From Acidobacteriota bacterium (lineage in GTDB: Bacteria; Acidobacteriota; Terriglobia; Acidiferrales; UBA7541): DNA of 64,000 nucleotides. Position numbers and translations under genes: made by a program. The notes under the pieces were generated by a model. The model searched no databases, was not told where the DNA came from, and saw nothing but the letters and a program-made list of their open reading frames with translations. Of the stretch, positions 26,576 through 34,921 are shown piece after piece. Position 1 is the stretch's first letter. Each line of letters starts with the position of its first letter. The stretch is from NCBI GenBank assembly GCA_003224085.1, contig QHYK01000056.1, positions 1 to 64,000 of the forward strand, given 5' to 3'.

Positions 26576-27691
26576 TTATGGTAGGCGGATGACAGTGGCC
26601 GTGCCGCCGGGCCAGTGGAGCGTGGCGCCGGGGGCTTCGGCTTCTTTGCGGACGTAGCCCATGCCAATGACGCGCGGCGGATCCCAAACGCGAGCGGCGC
26701 GCGTCACGTAGCCGGCTTCCTTGCCGTCGGCGGTCGTGAGCGGCGCACCCGCTTCCGGAACGGCGTCGCCCGAGAAGAGGAGTCCGACGCGGCGGCGGTT
26801 GACGTGGCCGCGCGAACGCACGCGCTCGACGATTTCCTGGCCGGTGTAGCAGCCCTTCGTGTAGCTGATGTGCGTGTTTTCCAGGCCAGCTTCGTGCGGG
26901 ATTTGCTTTTCGCCGAAGTCGTAGCCGAACCAAGCCACTCCCTGGGACAGGCGCTGACCGCTCAGGGCGGTGTAGCCCGCGGGGCCGCCGCCGTGCTTGC
27001 GCACGGCTTCGAGCAGAATCTGCCAGAGGGCCGGCAGCTGGGCTCGCTCGACGACCAACTCGGCGCCGGCAACTCCTCCGGGCGAGCGCTTCACAATGCG
27101 GCAGGGAATCGCGTTGACCACGCTTTCGACCGAGGCAAGCTCGTCGACCGGCTGCAGGTCAACGTTGGCGAGCTGCTTCACAATGGCCGCGGCTTTCGGA
27201 CCTTCGAGCGCGAGCGTGCCCCAACGGTCGGTTTCGTCGGTCAGCGTGACGTCGTCCATGATGATGTATTTGTCCAGCCACTGAATGAGCTGCTCGCGAA
27301 TCATGGCGTACGAAACGCAGAGGTGGTGGTCGGCGAGCGCGTAGGTTTCGAGCTCGGCCAGGATATGGCCTTGCGGATTGAGCAGAAGTGAAATCGTGCC
27401 TTGGCCCGCGGCGACGTCTTTGATGTTGTTGGTCAGGATGGCGTTCAAGTAGCGCACGCGATCCGGGCCGGTGAATTTCAAATACGTGCGGTAGTTCTTG
27501 TCTTCCAGCGCGACGGTTTGATTGCCGAAACGATACTCCGCTGCTGGGTCGCCAAAATCATTCGGGAGAGAGCAGCCGAACCAGACGCCCATGCGCGCGC
27601 CAGCGCTCGCGTACACATCCGCCAGCGGGGAAAGCATTGGCTTGACCTCGGCGCTTACGGCTGCGTCTGTTTTGGTTGCGGGCGTTTCCAT
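26576..27691 (-). CDS. ygfZ: YgfZ/GcvT-like folate-binding iron-sulfur repair protein
   Basis: Folate-dependent protein that supports assembly or repair of certain Fe-S enzymes. The diagnostic YgfZ motif KGCYTGQEIVERVRSRGHV (about residues 274-292) with its essential Cys is intact. N-terminal GcvT-like part: YLKFTGPDRVRYLNAILTNNI and LLLNPQGHILAEL; C-terminal GYVRKEAEAPG. 371 residues, slightly longer than the E. coli protein owing to an N-terminal extension of about 50 residues. Divergent from the metallo-beta-lactamase gene with about 130 bases between. Confidence 0.9.
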   Translation of the reverse strand: METPATKTDAAVSAEVKPMLSPLADVYASAGARMGVWFGCSLPNDFGDPAAEYRFGNQTVALEDKNYRTYLKFTGPDRVRYLNAILTNNIKDVAAGQGTISLLLNPQGHILAELETYALADHHLCVSYAMIREQLIQWLDKYIIMDDVTLTDETDRWGTLALEGPKAAAIVKQLANVDLQPVDELASVESVVNAIPCRIVKRSPGGVAGAELVVERAQLPALWQILLEAVRKHGGGPAGYTALSGQRLSQGVAWFGYDFGEKQIPHEAGLENTHISYTKGCYTGQEIVERVRSRGHVNRRRVGLLFSGDAVPEAGAPLTTADGKEAGYVTRAARVWDPPRVIGMGYVRKEAEAPGATLHWPGGTATVIRLP

Positions 27692-27808
27692 CTCGCGTTC
27701 GTGAATCCTCAGTCTAACGCGTTTTGGAAACGGGGGCGAATCGCGGCCTTTTCAGTTGGCACGCTCGCAACGCCGCGCGCATTGCCGGACGGCGGCAAAA
27801 TGCAATGC

Positions 27809-27814
27809 TATAAT
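27809..27814 (+). promoter_or_regulatory. Possible -10 box close to the hydrolase start
   Basis: A perfect TATAAT lies six bases before the ATG at 27821. If used, transcription would begin at or within a few bases of that ATG, giving a leaderless message. The -35 support is poor: TTGCCG at 27782-27787 gives a 21-base spacer, longer than usual. Confidence 0.3.
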
Positions 27815-27820
27815 CGCTTC

Positions 27821-28633
27821 ATGCGAGACGACTTGCGGGGCCTGCCCGCGCTCAATGCCGCTCAAGAGAGTTTGATTCACATCACGATTCCGGTGGGCAT
27901 ATTGCGGTGCAACTGCTCGATCATCGGCGATCCGCTCACGTGCGAGGCGCTGGTGGTGGATCCCGGCGACGAGGTTACGCGCATTCTGGATTTGCTCGGG
28001 CGGCGGCGGCTTACGGTGAAGGCGATTGTGAGCACGCACGCGCACATTGATCACGTCGGCGGGTTGAGCAAACTGCACAACTATACCGGCGCGCCGGTGC
28101 TGATGCACCGCGACGACTTGCCGCTGTATCAAGCCATGGATGTGCAGGCTTCGTTTCTTGGCGTGCTGCCGCCGGATTTGACGGAAATCGATCAATTGTT
28201 GAAGGAAGGCGATGTGCTGAGGTGGGGATCGCTCGAAGCGCAGGTGATTCACACGCCGGGCCACACGCCGGGAAGCGTTTCGCTGTATTTGCCGCACGAT
28301 GCGGGAAAGATTTCGCTGACGGACAAAGACACGAAGGGCGCCACCATGGCAGGGGCGGGGAACGGAGCGGGCGCCCGCCAAGACAACGTTTCGAAAAAGG
28401 CGGATTCGGAGAAGAAGGAAATTCGCCTGCCGCAACTGCTTTCCGGCGACACGCTTTTTGCGGGGAGCATCGGGCGGACGGATTTGTGGGGCGGGTCGAT
28501 GGAAGAAATCATGGACTCGCTGCGAAGCAAAATCATGCAACTGCCGGATGCGACCATCGTGCATCCGGGGCATGGAGCGACGACGACGATTGGGCGCGAG
28601 CGAGAGACCAATCCGTTTTTGCAGCCGGAGTGA
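27821..28633 (+). CDS. Metallo-beta-lactamase-fold hydrolase (glyoxalase II-like)
   Basis: Zinc hydrolase of the MBL superfamily, cytoplasmic. Metal site: STHAHIDHVGG (THxHxDH), HTPGHTPGSVSLY, SGDTLFAGSIGRTDL and the final VHPGHG; all ligands are present. Between strand segments there is an unusual polar insertion of about 45 residues (from KISLTDKDTKG to SEKKEIRLPQ) that is low in complexity. ATG 27821 is chosen, with ATG 27800 seven codons earlier as the alternative; neither has a strong ribosome site. The group includes glyoxalase II and persulfide dioxygenase-like enzymes. Confidence 0.85.
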   Translation: MRDDLRGLPALNAAQESLIHITIPVGILRCNCSIIGDPLTCEALVVDPGDEVTRILDLLGRRRLTVKAIVSTHAHIDHVGGLSKLHNYTGAPVLMHRDDLPLYQAMDVQASFLGVLPPDLTEIDQLLKEGDVLRWGSLEAQVIHTPGHTPGSVSLYLPHDAGKISLTDKDTKGATMAGAGNGAGARQDNVSKKADSEKKEIRLPQLLSGDTLFAGSIGRTDLWGGSMEEIMDSLRSKIMQLPDATIVHPGHGATTTIGRERETNPFLQPE

Positions 28634-28767
28634 AAAGAAGGCAGAACCTCTGGATGGCGATTCCACCGATGTTGCGCTTGGGCTGGGTTACCGTTAAGTT
28701 CGAAAAGAACGCTGGTTGCCGCCGCGAGGATATCCGCACCAGTTTTTGAGCGGGAAGAATCTTGACC

Positions 28768-29037
28768 CTAGATTTCTGGTTGCTCTTTGGCTTTGCGCAG
28801 TTCTTCCATCACCGATTGCACGAGTTCTTTGGCGTGGACCAATTCTTGATGGATCATGCGCAGATCCATTGCCGGCACGGCGGGGTTGCGCTGGCTAGTG
28901 CAGTACACGCCGTGCTGCCCGGCAAGCACTAAGGCGTTGGTGATGCGGTCGAGCGAAACGGCCAGGCGCCCGCGCTCACGGCCGAACATTTGCTCGTAAT
29001 GCTCCAGCTCTTCTTTGTGTTCCTGAAATGCGGACAT
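28768..29037 (-). CDS. Small helical protein of unknown function (89 aa)
   Basis: Starts MSAFQEHKEELEHYEQMFGRER and is mostly predicted helix with many Glu, Lys and Gln residues, probably a short coiled coil or helical hairpin; two alanine/valine-rich stretches break it. One Cys at YCTSQRN. A GGGAAAG site stands before the ATG. No family recognised. Kept because of ribosome site and composition. Confidence 0.5.
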   Translation of the reverse strand: MSAFQEHKEELEHYEQMFGRERGRLAVSLDRITNALVLAGQHGVYCTSQRNPAVPAMDLRMIHQELVHAKELVQSVMEELRKAKEQPEI

Positions 29038-29269
29038 GGTTTCTTTCCCGTCAAGTCGCAGTCAATTGTGCCGCGTATCGAAAGCCGCCGGGTCTCCGGG
29101 GCCGTTATGAGGAATCCGTCCCGGGCAAAAGCGGCGCCTGCTGGAGCGCCTCAACCGGAGTGGCACTTCGGGCACACGCGCCTCGGCTAAACTTTACCGC
29201 ATTGCCCCCGCAGAACATAATTCGGGTGCCACGAGAACCAGCCCCAATTTGCATGGCGCGAGACCTGAA

Positions 29270-29899
29270 ATGCAAACGGAGATGCTGGATTTCCCGATAA
29301 ACCCCGGGGATGCGGTGTGGAGCGACTTAGCGATGCGACGTTCCGACTTGGTGCAGCACAAGGAGAAAGAAAAGGGCACGGTCTCCCGGACTTCCCAGAT
29401 TGTTTTTGGAGAGAGGCAGCACCTTCTTCGCGTTCTGGATTCGCTGGAGGGCACGGATTTGCCGATCGCACGGCGGCAGCAGGAGAAGCGCATGCTGGAA
29501 GAGCTGATCCACGCGCGCACGCGGGAGTTGAACCAAATTAACGTGGCGTGGGACGAGAAAATCGGGCTGGTGCTGAGCGCGGATGCCAAGCCGGAAATGC
29601 TGGAGAAACTTGCGAAACAGGCGCCGCCGGAAGATTTCTATTTGCTGCGGCTGATCAGCGAGCATCCTCGCGCCAACGCGAAAACTTTGAACAAGCTGGC
29701 GAAGCATCCCTATGGCGCGATTCGCGAGAATGTGGCGCGCCATCCGAACGCGGACGCGGGAACGCTGGCGTGGTTGAGTCGCGATCGCAGCCAGCCGCTG
29801 TGGTACCTCGTGGCCTTCAATCCCAACACACCGCCACCGCTGCAGCGGCGGCTACGCGACCGCTTGAAGCGGCTGGGCGAAAACCAAGCCATAAAATAA
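29270..29899 (+). CDS. Leucine-rich-variant (LRV)-like repeat protein
   Basis: About 209 residues. The C-terminal half has short helical repeats of the type LxxLAKHPxxxIRxNVARHPNAxxxTLxxL: KPEMLEKLAKQAPPEDFYLL, AKTLNKLAKHPYGAIRENV, AGTLAWLSRDRSQPLWYLV. This matches LRV/ARM-like solenoids, which mediate protein binding. The N-terminal half (about 1-90) is charged and helical. ATG 29270 is preferred; TTG 29249 is in frame. No Cys cluster as in the Azotobacter LRV protein. Function unassigned. Confidence 0.6.
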   Translation: MQTEMLDFPINPGDAVWSDLAMRRSDLVQHKEKEKGTVSRTSQIVFGERQHLLRVLDSLEGTDLPIARRQQEKRMLEELIHARTRELNQINVAWDEKIGLVLSADAKPEMLEKLAKQAPPEDFYLLRLISEHPRANAKTLNKLAKHPYGAIRENVARHPNADAGTLAWLSRDRSQPLWYLVAFNPNTPPPLQRRLRDRLKRLGENQAIK

Positions 29900-29989
29900 G
29901 TTCACCTGAACCCTGATTTGAGCCAAACAGAGCCTTTGCCGAACTTCCGTGCACCATCTTAAAATTGCGGGCAGTTCATTTTGCCGTAC

Positions 29990-30005
29990 GGCAAATTCTG
30001 CGCGG
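29990..30005. promoter_or_regulatory. 16-base perfect palindrome, putative operator
   Basis: TTTGCCGTACGGCAAA, symmetrical over all 16 bases, 70 bases upstream of the ATG of the membrane protein at 30076. Position and symmetry fit a dimeric repressor site; the regulator is unknown. Confidence 0.45.
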
Positions 30006-30075
30006 AAGATTTCCACCTTCAGATAGAATGGCGCGCGGCCAAAGGGCATTGTGAAATGCACGCGCCAGGAGTGTG

Positions 30076-31596
30076 ATGGGACCACTGCAGGATATTTTGG
30101 AGACGTGGGCGCGCTTTTTGTACGAAGAAAACGCGACGCTGGCGTTCCTCAAGCGCTGGCGCTGGGTGATTTTTCTTGTGAGCGCGGCGGTGTTGGTTCC
30201 GTGCTTTTGGCACAGCCGGATTGAAGCGGGTGACCTGGCCAGCCACGTTTATAACGCTTGGCTCGCGCAGCTCATTGAGAAAGGAAAAGCACCAGGGCTC
30301 TACATCGCCAAACGGTGGAACAACATTTTGTTTGACGTGACGTTGCTGTGGCTCGCCAAAGCCGTAGGCTTTGCGGCGGCGCAGAGAATTGCGGTTTCGG
30401 TTTGCGTGTTGACGTTTTTCTGGGGAGTTTTCGCGTTTGTCAGCGCCATCACGGAGCGGCCGCCGTGGTTTCTTACGCCATCCATCGCCATGCTGGCGTA
30501 CGGCTATTCGTTCAGCATGGGCTTCATGAACTACTGCTGGTCGTTGGGGCTGGCTTGCTTCGGGCTGGCCATTGTGTGGCACGCACGAAGAGTGGACTGG
30601 GTTGGAGGAGCCGTTTTTGCGGCCCTGACTCTGGTGGCGCATCCGATTGGATTTCTGTGGCTGGCGGGCGTGGTGGCGTACATCAAGGTGAAGGCGCAAT
30701 TGCCGGGCTGGTGGAAACTAGTGCTGCCGCTGGCTGTGGCGGCGGGATTCTTTGCGGTCTGCTGGTATGCATCGCACAAACCGGAGCTTTCGGCGGATTG
30801 GGACCGCGGGCCCTTTTGTTTATATAACGGCGCAGACCAAATGGTGCTGTACGGGAAGCGTTACATTGGCCTGGCGATCGCCGCGTTTTGCTTTGGGGTT
30901 GCGTGCGTGGCGGCGGATTTCTTTGCGCGTCCGCGCGAGACTGGTTTCTGGAAACGGTTCGAATTGCCATTCGAATTGTACGTGATAGCCTTTTGCGGGA
31001 CGGCGCTGCTGCCGGAGAATTTGCGACCCTCGCCGGATGGTGGCTGGATTGGCGTATTGGGCTCACGGCTGACGACGATCTCGTCGATTTTTGGGCTTTG
31101 CGTTCTTGGACAGCTTAAGCCGCGCAAATGGCATCTCGCGGGTTTTTGTGCGTGCGCGGCGGCTTTCTTTGCGTTTCTTTATGAAGACACGGGATGGCTG
31201 AACCGGCTGGAAGCAAACGCCGAGAATCTTGTCAGCAAGCTCACCCCGGGGGCACGCGTGATCGTAACGCTCGATGCGCCGGCAGATTCGCGGATACCTT
31301 TTATTCATCACTCTGCCGAGCGCGCGTGTATCGGACATTGCTTTAGCTATGCGAATTATGAGCCTTCTACGGGAGAGTTTCGTGTGCGCGTTCAAGAGGG
31401 AAGTCCGGTCGTGACGTCTTCCACGGACACCGCGGAAGACATGGCCTCGGGCGAATACGACATGGACGAAACGGATCTGCCGATGAAGCAGCTTTATCAG
31501 TGCGATGCGGCGGACCTGACAAAGCTGTGCATTCGCGATTTGAAAGCCGGCGATGACTTGAATGTCGATATCGGACACAAACCGGGAAACCGCTAG
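30076..31596 (+). CDS. Polytopic membrane protein, possible glycosyltransferase-C-like
   Basis: About ten membrane helices from residue 25 to about 370, then a soluble, acidic C-terminal domain of about 130 residues. After the first helix the sequence EAGDLASHVYNAWLAQLIEKG resembles the first periplasmic loop of GT-C/ArnT-like or oligosaccharide-transfer membrane enzymes, with acidic residues where such enzymes hold their metal or catalytic Asp. The tail includes HHSAERACIGHCFSYANYEPSTGEFRVR. ATG 30076 has GGAG four bases before. No named family; exported glycan or lipid-linked sugar work is a guess. Confidence 0.6.
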   Translation: MGPLQDILETWARFLYEENATLAFLKRWRWVIFLVSAAVLVPCFWHSRIEAGDLASHVYNAWLAQLIEKGKAPGLYIAKRWNNILFDVTLLWLAKAVGFAAAQRIAVSVCVLTFFWGVFAFVSAITERPPWFLTPSIAMLAYGYSFSMGFMNYCWSLGLACFGLAIVWHARRVDWVGGAVFAALTLVAHPIGFLWLAGVVAYIKVKAQLPGWWKLVLPLAVAAGFFAVCWYASHKPELSADWDRGPFCLYNGADQMVLYGKRYIGLAIAAFCFGVACVAADFFARPRETGFWKRFELPFELYVIAFCGTALLPENLRPSPDGGWIGVLGSRLTTISSIFGLCVLGQLKPRKWHLAGFCACAAAFFAFLYEDTGWLNRLEANAENLVSKLTPGARVIVTLDAPADSRIPFIHHSAERACIGHCFSYANYEPSTGEFRVRVQEGSPVVTSSTDTAEDMASGEYDMDETDLPMKQLYQCDAADLTKLCIRDLKAGDDLNVDIGHKPGNR

Positions 31597-31680
31597 GAGG
31601 GAGCGCTGGTCCGCAAAGATTGGTTGCTCGGTCCCCGGACAATAAGAATTTGTCTCTCGACTCAACTCAGGAAACGTCAC

Positions 31681-31794
31681 ATGCCCTACTTTGTTCGAGC
31701 TGGCGTGCTGTTGGCAGTAGCTACCGTGTGGGTTTGTGCGCTTCTGGGGCTCTTATTGCTAGGAACCGGAGTTGCGTTGGGATTTGGTCTCTAA
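31681..31794 (+). CDS. Small single-span membrane peptide (37 aa)
   Basis: MPYFVRAGVLLAVATVWVC followed by more hydrophobic residues up to GLGFGL-type end: essentially one long membrane helix. AGGAAA lies seven bases before the ATG. It sits between the membrane protein and the convergent esterase gene, whose stop is nine bases away. Too short for similarity; retained because of ribosome site and helix pattern. Confidence 0.4.
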   Translation: MPYFVRAGVLLAVATVWVCALLGLLLLGTGVALGFGL

Positions 31795-31803
31795 ACAATG
31801 GCG

Positions 31804-34044
31804 TCACTGCGCAAAGCAAGGATCGCCTTGGGGAGGAGGCGCGTGATCTTCTTTCGCGGGCGGACCGAGCAGTTCGGTGAAGATGGGCTTCAGCGCATCG
31901 GCCCAAACCTGGTAGCCCTTGAGCGCGGGATGTAGCTTGTCGGCATTCATCATGCCGTCGAACAGCTTGCCCTCTTTATCCGCCAGTTTATCGTTGATGT
32001 TCAGGTAGCGGATTTTCTGGCCGTCGGCGAGCTGGGATAGATTTTCGTTAATTCGGTTGATCATGGGCATCACCAGGGGATTGTCGTTACGCGGGAAAAT
32101 CGCGGTCAGAGTAATTGTGGCGTCCGGAGCCTTGGCTTGCATGATGCGCAGGATCCCCTGGATGCCGCTGGTGACCTCCGCGACTTTTGCATCGGCGCTT
32201 GCTGTGGGAGTGGCATTGCCCACATTATTCGTGCCGGCGAGCAACACGATCACTTTCGGATTCACTCCATCGAGTTCGCCATTCTCCAGACGCCAGAGAA
32301 TGTTTTCGGTCTTGTCGGCTCCCCAGCCGAAGTCGGCGACGTTCCAACCAAAGAAGTTCTGTTTCCAGTTGGCGAGCAGTTCCGGATAATCTGCGGCTCC
32401 CCAGCGGCGTGTGATGGAGTCACCTTCAAAATAAATGTCGATGCGGCCTTTTCCCGCCTTGTCCAGCAGTTGCTCGTGGGCGATGAGCGAGTTGGGGTCG
32501 GTTCGAGGGGCGGGCTGGTCTGCTGGCAGCGGCGCGGCTACCGGAGCAGCCGTTGGGGAAAACGCGGCTTTGTGATGCAGGAATTTGTCGGCCCAGTTGA
32601 TGAAGTATTTCCAATTGGGGCCGTCGGTGTGTCCGCCGTGGTGCTGGCGCCAGGCAAGTTCGCCATCGAGCAGGCCCATTTTGACGGGAGGCATTTTTGC
32701 GGTGCGATAGTCGTCGGAAACGCCCAAGTCTTGTGCGCCGAGAAGTTTGAATACGGGACCGGCAGCCACGGCGGCCATGAAGCTGCCCTCCTGGTCGAGC
32801 CACCTGGCATCGCCCTTCTCCGGGACGCCGTAGCTGATGAAGGTCAGGCGCGGCGCGCACAAGGCGATGAGTTCGTGCGCGTCGACGGGCAGGTCGCCGG
32901 CGTTCTTGCTGCCAAAGGCACCTTCGGCAGCACCATACTTGAGAAAGTTGCCGGCCATCCAGTGGTATTCGCCGGAGCCGGTGAGGTTTTCGACAGCTTC
33001 GCCAAAATTGCGGCGATGGAGTTTGGCGCCGCCTTCGCCGGAAGAGCCGACGAGCACAAGAGCAAAGCGCGTGTCGAAGGCCATGGTGACAAGTGCAGCT
33101 TTGCCATAACGCGAAACGCCTTCGATGCCGACGTGTTTTGCGTCGATAGCTTTATCGGTTTCCAGATAATCCAGAGCGCGCGAGGCGCCCCAGGCCCAGG
33201 CTCGCAGGGCGCCCCAGTCGTCAGACTTGCGGGGCTGGCCCTGGTTGACGAGACCGATGATGCCGCGAGTCAGGCCCGCGCCGTTGTCGGCTTGAATGCT
33301 GGCGGGATTGATATAGGCGTAGCCCCAGCCATCGGTGATGAGCTGTTCGGCCGGAGCAGGATCGCTGCCGGGAGAGCCGGGCGCGCCGGGAATGACGAAC
33401 GGAAGTGGCGCGGCTCCAGCTCGCGCAAAATCGCCGCGGGCAAACATCATCATCACGGAAACGGGGACGGCGGCATCGGCGGGCCGCACCAGGAGCATTT
33501 GGATATCGACGTTGATGGGCGGATAGGAAGAATTATCCACGTGGCCGGTGAGCTGCTGCTTGATGACGGGATGAGAAGCAATTACGGTGGTCTCCGAGTT
33601 TGTAACGGTCCAAGTTACTTTGGGAACGTTCTTGGGAATTCGGCCAATGACTTCGCGCTCGAAATCTTCCACGATTTCGGGCCGGCGTTGCTTCCACCAC
33701 ATTTCGGCATTGGTGACTTTCTTGCCGTTCTTCAGAGTTAGAGGATCGGGCAGATCCGGGAAGGGATTCGCCTTGGACTCGTCGTAGTTTGCGTGATTGG
33801 GCGCGTTTTCGTTCCCACTGGGGCCGGGGCGGAGCGCTTTGATGCCGAGTTGGTCCTGCATGTCCTGGTGGTCTTGCTCGGCGGTCCAATTCATCGGGGG
33901 AGGGAAGCCGGTGGAATTCGGCGCTGGAAGCTGGGTGGGTGACGGAGATTGCTGGCCGAAGAGGTCGGTAGCTAGCGGAACAGCCAAAAGAAGAATGATG
34001 AACTGCGCGAAAGAGGTCAAAAGCAATAGCGATCGGCGAGTCAT
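31804..34044 (-). CDS. Secreted two-domain esterase: glucuronoyl-esterase-like (CE15) plus SGNH hydrolase
   Basis: From ATG 34044 a signal peptide (LLLLTSFAQFIILLLAVPLATDLFG) opens a 746-residue protein. Domain 1 (about 100-500) is CE15-like, the group cleaving glucuronate esters that link lignin to xylan: nucleophile Ser311 in GVSRYGKAAL, Glu in SSGEGG, His in the HHGGHTDGPNW region. After a Pro/Ala linker, domain 2 (about 530-746) is an SGNH/GDSL esterase: Ser543 in EGDSITRRWG, the block-III Asn in LLAGTNN, and DKLHP near the end; relatives deacetylate sugars. The frame continues upstream to 34686, but that part is an unrelated remnant. No strong ribosome site supports the start. Confidence 0.83.
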   Translation of the reverse strand: MTRRSLLLLTSFAQFIILLLAVPLATDLFGQQSPSPTQLPAPNSTGFPPPMNWTAEQDHQDMQDQLGIKALRPGPSGNENAPNHANYDESKANPFPDLPDPLTLKNGKKVTNAEMWWKQRRPEIVEDFEREVIGRIPKNVPKVTWTVTNSETTVIASHPVIKQQLTGHVDNSSYPPINVDIQMLLVRPADAAVPVSVMMMFARGDFARAGAAPLPFVIPGAPGSPGSDPAPAEQLITDGWGYAYINPASIQADNGAGLTRGIIGLVNQGQPRKSDDWGALRAWAWGASRALDYLETDKAIDAKHVGIEGVSRYGKAALVTMAFDTRFALVLVGSSGEGGAKLHRRNFGEAVENLTGSGEYHWMAGNFLKYGAAEGAFGSKNAGDLPVDAHELIALCAPRLTFISYGVPEKGDARWLDQEGSFMAAVAAGPVFKLLGAQDLGVSDDYRTAKMPPVKMGLLDGELAWRQHHGGHTDGPNWKYFINWADKFLHHKAAFSPTAAPVAAPLPADQPAPRTDPNSLIAHEQLLDKAGKGRIDIYFEGDSITRRWGAADYPELLANWKQNFFGWNVADFGWGADKTENILWRLENGELDGVNPKVIVLLAGTNNVGNATPTASADAKVAEVTSGIQGILRIMQAKAPDATITLTAIFPRNDNPLVMPMINRINENLSQLADGQKIRYLNINDKLADKEGKLFDGMMNADKLHPALKGYQVWADALKPIFTELLGPPAKEDHAPPPQGDPCFAQ

Positions 34045-34686
34045 TGCGCCAGAGAGAATAAAGGGATTCTTATAAAGCGGCAAGCGGTTCCAGGCGGGCT
34101 GTTTGTGGCGAGACAGGAACCAGATCGTGATGGCAATGAACAGGAAAAAGTTCACTGCGAGCGCGACGTGTGAGGCAATCCAGGGGATGGGAACGAGGCA
34201 GATTTGCGCGGCAATGTCTTTTGGATTTCGCGAAGGCAGGTGCAGCACGGCGTCGAACAGGATTGCCCGGATGTTTTGCCCGAGGCCTTCCGTTGAGCCG
34301 CAGACATTGCGCAGGGCGATGATGACGGTGTCGCAAATCAGGCCGAGCAAGTTGTAGCCGCAATTGCTGTATTCCCACTTAGTGCCGGGGGCGGAAGCGA
34401 GTGCGGGCTGGCCAAATTTCTCAGCAAATTCCTGGTGCTCGTAACGGCGAGCGGCCGCGGGCGTCGCTGAAAATTCCGGCGAACCGAAGTCGGGTGGCAT
34501 GCCGGAGATGTGATGGAGCAATTGCTCGAAGGTCATGCGGCTGCCGGTGTCTTTGCCATACCAAGGCAGATAATCGCTGACCTTGCCCGGAAGCAGGATC
34601 TTGCCTTCGGCAGCTTGTTGGAGGACGAGCAGAAACGATCCCCTCGATGCGCTGGGCCTTGTCGGATGGGGGCGGTTGGCCCGCAA
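34045..34686 (-). pseudogene. In-frame remnant of a class C beta-lactamase-like serine hydrolase plus membrane segments
   Basis: Positions about 34638-34341 encode LLVLQQAAEGKILLPGKVSDYLP and later MTFEQLLHHISGMPPDF and APGTKWEYSNCGYNLLGLI, which match the middle of AmpC/penicillin-binding-like esterases, including the Y-S-N motif. The catalytic SxxK stretch should lie just upstream and is absent, as is the C-terminal half. From about 34340 to 34045 the frame encodes unrelated sequence with two membrane helices. The whole joins the secreted esterase in frame, so automatic annotation may report one 960-residue protein. Confidence 0.65.
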
Positions 34687-34921
34687 GCGGGACGGGCGCG
34701 AGCAGAAAAAATCAGGGCCAAGAGGGCCGGGAATTTACCTGGGAATTTAGCGGGCCATGCCGGAGAGGATACGAACGCCGTCGCGTGGAAATGCAAGTTC
34801 CCCGGGCTGGAGCGTGGCTGGAGCGGTGTTCAAAGGCACGCGCGGCGTCCAAAATGGCGGAAGACAAATTGGCTCTTGCGGCAGGCCAATCTCTGCTAAA
34901 ATTGGCGGAAGGTGAGAGACA

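Noticed and set aside
32137-33741. 534-codon open frame on the plus strand
   Set aside because: It lies antisense to the secreted esterase and has no recognisable domain; long antisense frames are expected in GC-rich coding DNA.
31804-34686. A single 960-residue protein on the minus strand
   Set aside because: The first 214 codons combine a truncated beta-lactamase-like fragment with unrelated membrane segments, and an internal signal peptide begins at 34044. Treated as remnant plus gene.
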